A stretch of DNA of 10,562 bases from Microcoleaceae cyanobacterium UBA11344. Its GTDB lineage: Bacteria; Cyanobacteriota; Cyanobacteriia; Cyanobacteriales; Microcoleaceae. Positions 6,205-10,562 of the stretch are shown one piece after another. The notes below the pieces were generated by a model. The model was not told the DNA's origin, did not search any database, and saw only the letters and a list, made by a program, of their open reading frames with translations. The position numbers were made by a program, and so were the translations under genes. The stretch lies in contig DMYK01000416.1 in assembly GCA_003483675.1 (NCBI GenBank), positions 6,252 through 16,813 of the forward strand. Direction: 5' to 3'. Numbering within the stretch: position 1 is the stretch's first letter; every line of letters begins with the position of its first letter.

Positions 6205-6456
6205 ATGAATATTGAGTTGAGAAAAAGCTTGGCTCAAGATTCTTGATGCTGACTTCTTTCAAAGAATTCAAGAAATTATTGAAGAAGTTGAGCCATCTGA
6301 AAATTAAGTGAAGTTAACATTAAGAAACTTAAAGGCGAGGGAGACTACTATCGTATTAGAGTAGGAGATTACCGAATAGGTATGAAAGTTAATGATGGTG
6401 TCGTCTCTTTCGTTAGGATACTGCACCGAAAAGAGATTTACAGATACTTTCCTTAA
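6205..6456 (+). pseudogene. RelE/ParE-family toxin, disrupted by two frameshifts
   Basis: Three pieces in two frames add up to one RelE-type toxin. The first is ATG 6205, MNIELRKSLAQD (frame stop at 6244). The second is ILDADFFQRIQEIIEEVEPS in the next frame from about 6239 (stop TAA 6305). The third, back in the first frame from 6307, is [20 protein letters not shown] and then [20 protein letters not shown] with RKEIYRYFP, ending TAA 6454-6456. '[18 protein letters not shown]' and '[12 protein letters not shown]' are the conserved core and tail of this mRNA-interferase/gyrase-inhibitor superfamily. The second lesion fits loss of one T before AGT (6307). The first fits a small deletion between AAGA words near 6235-6241, which also removed some residues. 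The product cannot be functional as read. Confidence 0.75.
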
Positions 6457-6595
6457 TCGAGAAGTCAGTTTCACCGCACAATATTTATGGTGGCGATGAA
6501 ACTTTTATTTCAAGCTGGCTGGCAGAAATAGGATAGCCGTCAAGCCCGAAAATTATTACAATCATTATTAATGAGATCCCTTAAATCAAACAATA

Positions 6596-6869
6596 ATGCA
6601 GTCAAATACTCTATTACTTCCACCCAAATTACAAAACCTACTCAATACTCTACCCCTCGCAGGATCTGTCCGCATCGAAATTGCCGAAGGAGTCCCCATT
6701 TTTCGGGCTTCTAGCACCGTCCAAAATCCCATTGAAGACTGCTAGAAAAACAACATTTTTTTCCTTGACTAGAGAAGAAGAAGGAGAACTCAACCTTTAG
6801 GAGGAAATCGACGATTGCCTGAGTTTTGTTAATCGGGCAATTCGCAATCTTTTTTTAGCTCAAACGTAG
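6596..6869 (+). pseudogene. Antitoxin-like small gene, disrupted by two frameshifts and a stop
   Basis: The ATG at 6596-6598 starts MQSNTLLLPPKLQNLLNTLP, then LAGSVRIEIAEGVPIFRASS, ending at TAG 6743 after IEDC. Adding one base near 6738 restores LLEKQHFF in the frame of CTG 6739. A second one-base loss near 6764 moves to LTREEEGELNL, a TAG lies at 6798-6800, and the frame then continues as EEIDDCLSFVNRAIRNLFLA to TAG 6867-6869. The restored protein is about 91 residues. It resembles the small proteins that often precede PIN-domain toxin genes in cyanobacteria, an association recalled from family knowledge and not shown here. No toxin gene follows, only repeat DNA. Three lesions make it a clear pseudogene. 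Confidence 0.65.
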
Positions 6870-6998
6870 CGTCATTTGAGGTTGAGGACGATCGCCAGAA
6901 ACCGGGTTTTTGAGGTAGAGTCCAGGAGGCAAAAACCCGGTTTCTTAAGGTAATTGCGTCATTTGAGGTTGAGGACGATCGCCAGAAACCCGGTTTCT
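6869..6998. repeat. 35-bp direct repeat with three AGAAACCCGGTTTCT-type palindromes
   Basis: An identical 35-bp sequence beginning GCGTCATTTGAGGTTGAGG and ending GCCAGAAACC occurs at 6869-6903 and 6956-6990, a period of 87 bp. Palindromes follow or lie between: AGAAACCGGGTTTTT (6897-6911), AAAAACCCGGTTTCT (6931-6945) and AGAAACCCGGTTTCT (6984-6998; 7-bp arms around one C). Such palindromes are widely dispersed in filamentous cyanobacterial genomes. The unit also contains CGATCG, the HIP1 core. In RNA the palindromes could form hairpins ending transcription from either side. Confidence 0.8.
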
Positions 6999-7041
6999 GA
7001 GGTTGATAGTGCCTAAGTCCTATACAATTGAAAATGTGAAA

Positions 7042-7057
7042 TGTGACCTAAATCACA
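7042..7057. promoter_or_regulatory. CRP-type operator TGTGACCTAAATCACA
   Basis: TGTGA-N6-TCACA is a perfect match to the cAMP-receptor-protein consensus, which also holds for SyCRP1 of cyanobacteria. The centre is at about 7049.5. A plausible promoter downstream has TTGCTC (7075-7080), a 16-bp spacer and GATACT (7097-7102), which would put the site near -60, the class I activator position. The next gene downstream is the sensor kinase at 7402. The promoter elements are weak, and activation is inference. Confidence 0.6.
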
Positions 7058-7401
7058 GGCCTTAGGGAAAGAAATTGCTCAGCATCTTTAAGTGAAGATA
7101 CTCAGCATCCACAAATATGACCAAAACCTGTGTTGGGATACCAGTCACCTCTGTCTTCAGGAGAGTTCCCAGAGCGCTCGCTCGCTCGGTTTTTACTTAG
7201 CCGACCGCATCGGTGGCTTCTGTCTGTGGCGATCGACGGGCTAACCCCAATGAATGACAGTGGCTTCTATAATTGTGTTTAACTGTTGTTCAGCAACTGT
7301 CTTGTTCGGTCAGCAAAGTACCCTCAACAGATGCGCTAGTCAGTCTGGTTTGTTTCACTATGGTCGCTGTTGGGTGCTACACCTTAATTTAGATATGTCC
7401 T
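7058..7401 (+). other. Long leader-like spacer upstream of the sensor kinase
   Basis: No convincing gene is seen in these 344 bases. CTCAGCATC occurs twice (7078-7086 and 7101-7109). CCGACCGCATCGGTGG (7201-7216) can form a short imperfect hairpin. A perfect -10 hexamer TATAAT lies at 7268-7273 but without a -35 at the right distance. If transcription starts at the CRP-linked promoter, the kinase mRNA would have an untranslated leader of nearly 300 bases. Confidence 0.35.
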
Positions 7402-9480
7402 ATGGTTAAGTTAGGTCAATCCTCCTTTCGCCGTATTTTACTGTCGCGGATTTTGTTGCTCAGCGTACCTGTTCTACTGATGGGGGAGTATGTTACCTAT
7501 CGCAAGGCACGCTCCATGCTTCTGGAAACAGCACGTCAAAACTTGACAGAAAGTGCCGTCAGAAAAGCAGAAACTATTGAACAGTGGGCGAAATCGCTGA
7601 AGTCGAATCTGATCGGCGCTTCGGAAAGCTCGATACTACAGTCTGTAGAGCCCAAGGATTATCAAAAGTTGATCTCGCAGCTAGGGCAGCGGTTGCCGAC
7701 GCAGGTAGATTGTTTGCAATTGACGAATTTGCAGACAAATCAAGTGATAGCCAGCACTTGCGGGTCTCTTCCGATTCACTCGCAGTCGCCGCCTGCTAAT
7801 TTTTGGCCGCAGCAACAGCAGCAGGCGCTACTGGACGACAAGAGCGTTTACATCAGTCTGTCTTGGCCAAATATGCAGCAGGGGAAACTAAACGACAAGA
7901 ATCCGGTTTCCTCTGCTGCCCAGTTTTCAGATTCGAGTAAAGAGGGCCAAGGGGGCAAGGAAAGCCAGGTTAGTTTGGTGTTGAGCGCTCCTGTTTACAT
8001 TCGTCAAGGCAATGGTCGGCAATTGACTTATGCTTTGAGTTTGCAGTCGGCACTGCCGGTGCAAACCAGTGCTCCGAAGGGGTCTCTGGCTGGCTATACG
8101 GTGGCGATCGACCAAGATGGAACGATTTTGGCACACCCGAATATTGACCGCGTGGGCCGCAATATCGACCAGGAGGCGGATGCCGATCGCTTGAAGAGTA
8201 TCGTCAAAAGGGCGATCGCCGGAGGACAGGCGGCTTTTCTGCACCTGTTTTCTTTTGAAAGAAATGGTGTAGAGTTGCTCGCAGGGTACGCCGCTATTCC
8301 GAGTCCTTTAACTCAAAAAGAGAACAGCAAGTGGATTATTTTAGCTGTCTCTCGTTTGGATTACGCTCTGTCAGGTCTTGAAGAAATTCAGCAAGTTTTA
8401 TTTATTCTGATTGTGAGTTTGGTTGTTGCTAGTATTGTCGCGACTTTATATTTGTCTCGCGATTTAGCCCGTCCTTTAGAACAACTGAGAGACTACGCAC
8501 TGAAAGTCGATACAGAAGCGCCACAGGGATTGCCACAAAATTTGCAAATTAAGGAATTCAATCAATTAGCAGAGGCCCTAAATAGCATGGTGCTGCGGCT
8601 CAGCTCGTGGGCTGGAGAATTGGAGGTGGCAACGAAGGAAGCCCAAGTTGCTAATCAGTTGAAAAATGAGTTTTTGCGGAATATTTCTCACGAGTTGAGA
8701 ACTCCGCTGAATGGCATGATTAGTTTTCTGCAATTGGTGCGGGACGGCTACTGCGATGACCGAGATGAGGAGATGGACTTTTTGCAACAGGCCCACGACT
8801 CGGCAATGCTATTGCTCAATATCATTAATGATATTTTGGATATTGCCAAAATTGAATCAGGCTCGTTCTCAGTAATTTTGGAAGTAATTGATCTTACCGA
8901 GGTGCTTGAGGAAGCGGTTGATTTGCAGGCAGTTCCGATCAAGGAAAAAGGTTTGAATTTGAGTTTGCCAGCCCTGCGCGATCCAATTACTGTTTATGCA
9001 GACCCGGAGAAGCTCAAGCAGGTGTTTTTGAATGTGTTGAGCAATGCGGTTAAGTTTACGGAGTCCGGCAGCATTAGTATATCTATGAATCTTGAATCTA
9101 GGAAAATCAAAAGTCCTGATGTTGTCAACGGGAATGTACCAGAAAGTACGACAAGCCGCTGCGGTGAAAGCGAATGGGTGGTGGTGACTGTTAAAGATAC
9201 GGGAATTGGTATCGATCCTGAGCAACAGCAGAAATTGTTTCAACCTTTTGTGATGGCTGACGGCTCTACGACTCGCAAATTTGGTGGCAACGGCTTGGGC
9301 TTGGCTATCTCTCGGAAGATCATGGAATCTATGAAAGGGAGCATTACGCTGCACAGTACGGGGATCAATCAAGGTGCTACTGTGGTAATTTCTTTGCCTG
9401 TTGAACAGCAGTCGAATTCTTCTGTAGATCACCAGGATTTGCTAATGGAAAATGCCATGTTGAAAAGTTATGAGTTATGA
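7402..9480 (+). CDS. Membrane-bound sensor histidine kinase (extracytoplasmic Cache-like sensor, HAMP, HisKA, HATPase)
   Basis: A protein of 692 residues. Transmembrane segment 1 lies at about 11-30. An extracytoplasmic sensor of about 290 residues follows, with 'GYTVAIDQDGTILAHPN' (231-247) and 'GRNI' typical of Cache domains. Transmembrane segment 2 is at about 332-352, a HAMP linker at about 350-405, and HisKA has the phosphorylated His430 in ISHELRTPLNGM. The ATPase domain has an N-box (FLNVLSNAVKF, 542-552), G1 DTGIGI (599-604), an F-box near 613-616 and G2 GGNGLGLA (628-635). All catalytic boxes are intact. There is no receiver domain, so a separate response regulator must exist; none is in the window. 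A glutamine run (137-141) and a polar insert (about 160-190) lie inside the sensor. No good ribosome-binding site precedes ATG 7402, but the basic, hydrophobic N-terminus fits this start. The ligand is unknown. Confidence 0.93.
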   Translation: MVKLGQSSFRRILLSRILLLSVPVLLMGEYVTYRKARSMLLETARQNLTESAVRKAETIEQWAKSLKSNLIGASESSILQSVEPKDYQKLISQLGQRLPTQVDCLQLTNLQTNQVIASTCGSLPIHSQSPPANFWPQQQQQALLDDKSVYISLSWPNMQQGKLNDKNPVSSAAQFSDSSKEGQGGKESQVSLVLSAPVYIRQGNGRQLTYALSLQSALPVQTSAPKGSLAGYTVAIDQDGTILAHPNIDRVGRNIDQEADADRLKSIVKRAIAGGQAAFLHLFSFERNGVELLAGYAAIPSPLTQKENSKWIILAVSRLDYALSGLEEIQQVLFILIVSLVVASIVATLYLSRDLARPLEQLRDYALKVDTEAPQGLPQNLQIKEFNQLAEALNSMVLRLSSWAGELEVATKEAQVANQLKNEFLRNISHELRTPLNGMISFLQLVRDGYCDDRDEEMDFLQQAHDSAMLLLNIINDILDIAKIESGSFSVILEVIDLTEVLEEAVDLQAVPIKEKGLNLSLPALRDPITVYADPEKLKQVFLNVLSNAVKFTESGSISISMNLESRKIKSPDVVNGNVPESTTSRCGESEWVVVTVKDTGIGIDPEQQQKLFQPFVMADGSTTRKFGGNGLGLAISRKIMESMKGSITLHSTGINQGATVVISLPVEQQSNSSVDHQDLLMENAMLKSYEL

Positions 9481-9485
9481 GTGAA

Positions 9486-10562
9486 TTAGTTGCTCATTGT
9501 TAAGGCTTGTCCGCCTTGTTGGAGGGATTTGCTCAAACCGCAAAGAATGCGAATTAATTCGACGGAGACCAGGCCGTTCGAGGTAGGACAGGGGGTATTT
9601 GTTTGGACGCAGTTGAGGAAGCGATCGCACACTTGACGCAGCGGTTCTACTGGTTCTAAACTCAATACTTCGCGACTTTTGATTAGAGTTTGCTGGGAAG
9701 TTTTAGAAGGGATCAAACTGTTTTCGTCGCCCCCGCCATCTGAATTGCCTCGCTGCAAAATTAGGGGCGCTTCTGGCGACATTTCATCAAAAATCAAGGT
9801 TCCCAAACTGCCAATAACTGTTAAGCGCCGCTGTTTGTCGGGATTGAGCCAGCACAGGTGAATAAATGCTTGAAATCCGTCGGGATAGGTGAGTGTTACC
9901 CAAACTAAATCTGCTAGTCCTTCTAAAGGATTCACAGTTAAAAATGAAGGGTAAAATTGATTTTGTATTCCTTCTGACTTCTGAAATACAGTGCCGATCG
10001 CACTTACTAGAATAGGTGTTTGTTGCAGCCAAGTATTGAAAATGGCGATGTCGTGGATAGCTAAGTCCCACAGGGCATCAACATCGTGCCGCACGGGTTC
10101 GAGATGGGTGCGCTGGGCGTAACCGTAGCGCAATTTTCCGAGTTGATGTTGTTGAATAATTGTTTGGCCTCGATCGACTGCTGGATGGAATAAATAAGTG
10201 TGATCGACGAAAAGTTGCCGCTGCTGTTTTTCGGCTAACTGACAAAGTTCTATTGCTTCAGACAAGTTGAGGGCGAGAGGTTTTTCGACTAAGACATGGT
10301 AGCCCCCTTGGAGGGCGGCTCGTGCGAGAGTGTAGTGAGTGGAGGCTGGAGTGGCGATCGCAACGGCTTCTAATCCTGGCAATTCTTGGACTTGCGACCA
10401 ATCACCAGCTAAAATTACATTTTCATTGAGATTAAACTGTTTTTGCACAGAAACCAATGAATCTGGGTTCGGATCTACGATCGCTAAAACTTCGCTGTGG
10501 GGATGTTCGAGAAAGTTGCGAATTAGGTTGACTCCCCAGCGGCCAGCACCCAATACAGCTAT
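9486..10562 (-). CDS. Gfo/Idh/MocA-family NAD(P)-dependent oxidoreductase (5' end beyond the right edge)
   Basis: About 358 residues are visible and the frame is open to the window edge (IAVLGAGRWGVNLIRNF), so the start codon lies outside. The N-terminal Rossmann fold shows GAGRWG and, after strand 4, AIATPASTHY. VEKPLAL follows and holds the EKP lysine common to this family; HDIAIFNTWL carries the conserved histidine of the catalytic region. The C-terminal alpha/beta domain has a beta-sheet region (VWVTLTYPDGFQAFIHLCWL, then RRLTVIGSLGTLIFDE). Members oxidise or reduce sugars and related compounds, often nucleotide sugars for surface polysaccharides; the substrate cannot be told. The 3' end converges on the sensor kinase with 5 bases between the two stop codons, leaving no room for a separate terminator between them. 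Confidence 0.9.
   Translation of the reverse strand: MAVLGAGRWGVNLIRNFLEHPHSEVLAIVDPNPDSLVSVQKQFNLNENVILAGDWSQVQELPGLEAVAIATPASTHYTLARAALQGGYHVLVEKPLALNLSEAIELCQLAEKQQRQLFVDHTYLFHPAVDRGQTIIQQHQLGKLRYGYAQRTHLEPVRHDVDALWDLAIHDIAIFNTWLQQTPILVSAIGTVFQKSEGIQNQFYPSFLTVNPLEGLADLVWVTLTYPDGFQAFIHLCWLNPDKQRRLTVIGSLGTLIFDEMSPEAPLILQRGNSDGGGDENSLIPSKTSQQTLIKSREVLSLEPVEPLRQVCDRFLNCVQTNTPCPTSNGLVSVELIRILCGLSKSLQQGGQALTMSN

Noticed and set aside
7117..7200. 27-codon frame beginning ATG ACC AAA
   Set aside because: No ribosome-binding site, no recognisable sequence, and it contains the low-complexity CGCTCGCTCG run.
8869..9432. 187-residue open frame on the minus strand
   Set aside because: It lies antisense within the ATPase domain of the histidine kinase, whose motifs are all intact; it is a coding shadow.

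Overview
The window looks like chromosomal DNA of a filamentous cyanobacterium, probably of the Oscillatoria/Microcoleus type. The reasons are HIP1 palindromes (GCGATCGC at 2189, 8212, 9621 and 10354), three kinds of heptameric tandem repeat, copies of the AGAAACCCGGTTTCT palindrome, and proteins of cyanobacterial type (a DUF2811 protein and a protoporphyrinogen oxidase N-terminus). The organism is inferred from these signs, not proven.

Layout. 1-500 (minus strand): the 5' end of protoporphyrinogen oxidase, preceded by a small DUF2811 gene. 500-1163: a gene-free stretch holding an AT-rich segment, an imperfect hairpin, four DnaA-box-like sequences in one orientation spaced 21, 22 and 11 bp apart (a candidate oriC or other DnaA-binding region), and heptamer arrays. 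1164-1925 (minus): a SAM-dependent methyltransferase whose upstream part runs into a dispersed hairpin repeat. 2107-6869 (plus): an accessory island. It starts with a CHAT protease-GTPase fusion, followed by a second GTPase with a membrane-like C-terminal part, a small helical protein, a RelB/RelE-like antitoxin-toxin pair, and a second antitoxin-like gene. Everything downstream of the CHAT gene is broken by frameshifts, stops or a lost start, and the CHAT gene has lost its natural C-terminal frame and has degenerate GTPase motifs. 6870-7401: a repeat-rich spacer with a perfect CRP-type operator. 7402-9480 (plus): a membrane sensor histidine kinase. 9486-10562 (minus): a Gfo/Idh/MocA oxidoreductase that converges on the kinase and is cut by the window edge.

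How the genes work together. The most interesting unit is the three-gene series CHAT-GTPase / GTPase with membrane segment / small helical protein. It resembles NTP-regulated, protease-effector conflict systems, and here it appears to be a decaying copy next to two relic addiction modules. Most ancestral reading frames can be followed across single-base lesions, so intact relatives should be findable. The flanking genes are intact, which argues for local decay and against generally poor sequence. The kinase may be under cAMP-receptor-protein control through the site at 7042-7057, but that promoter is only inferred.
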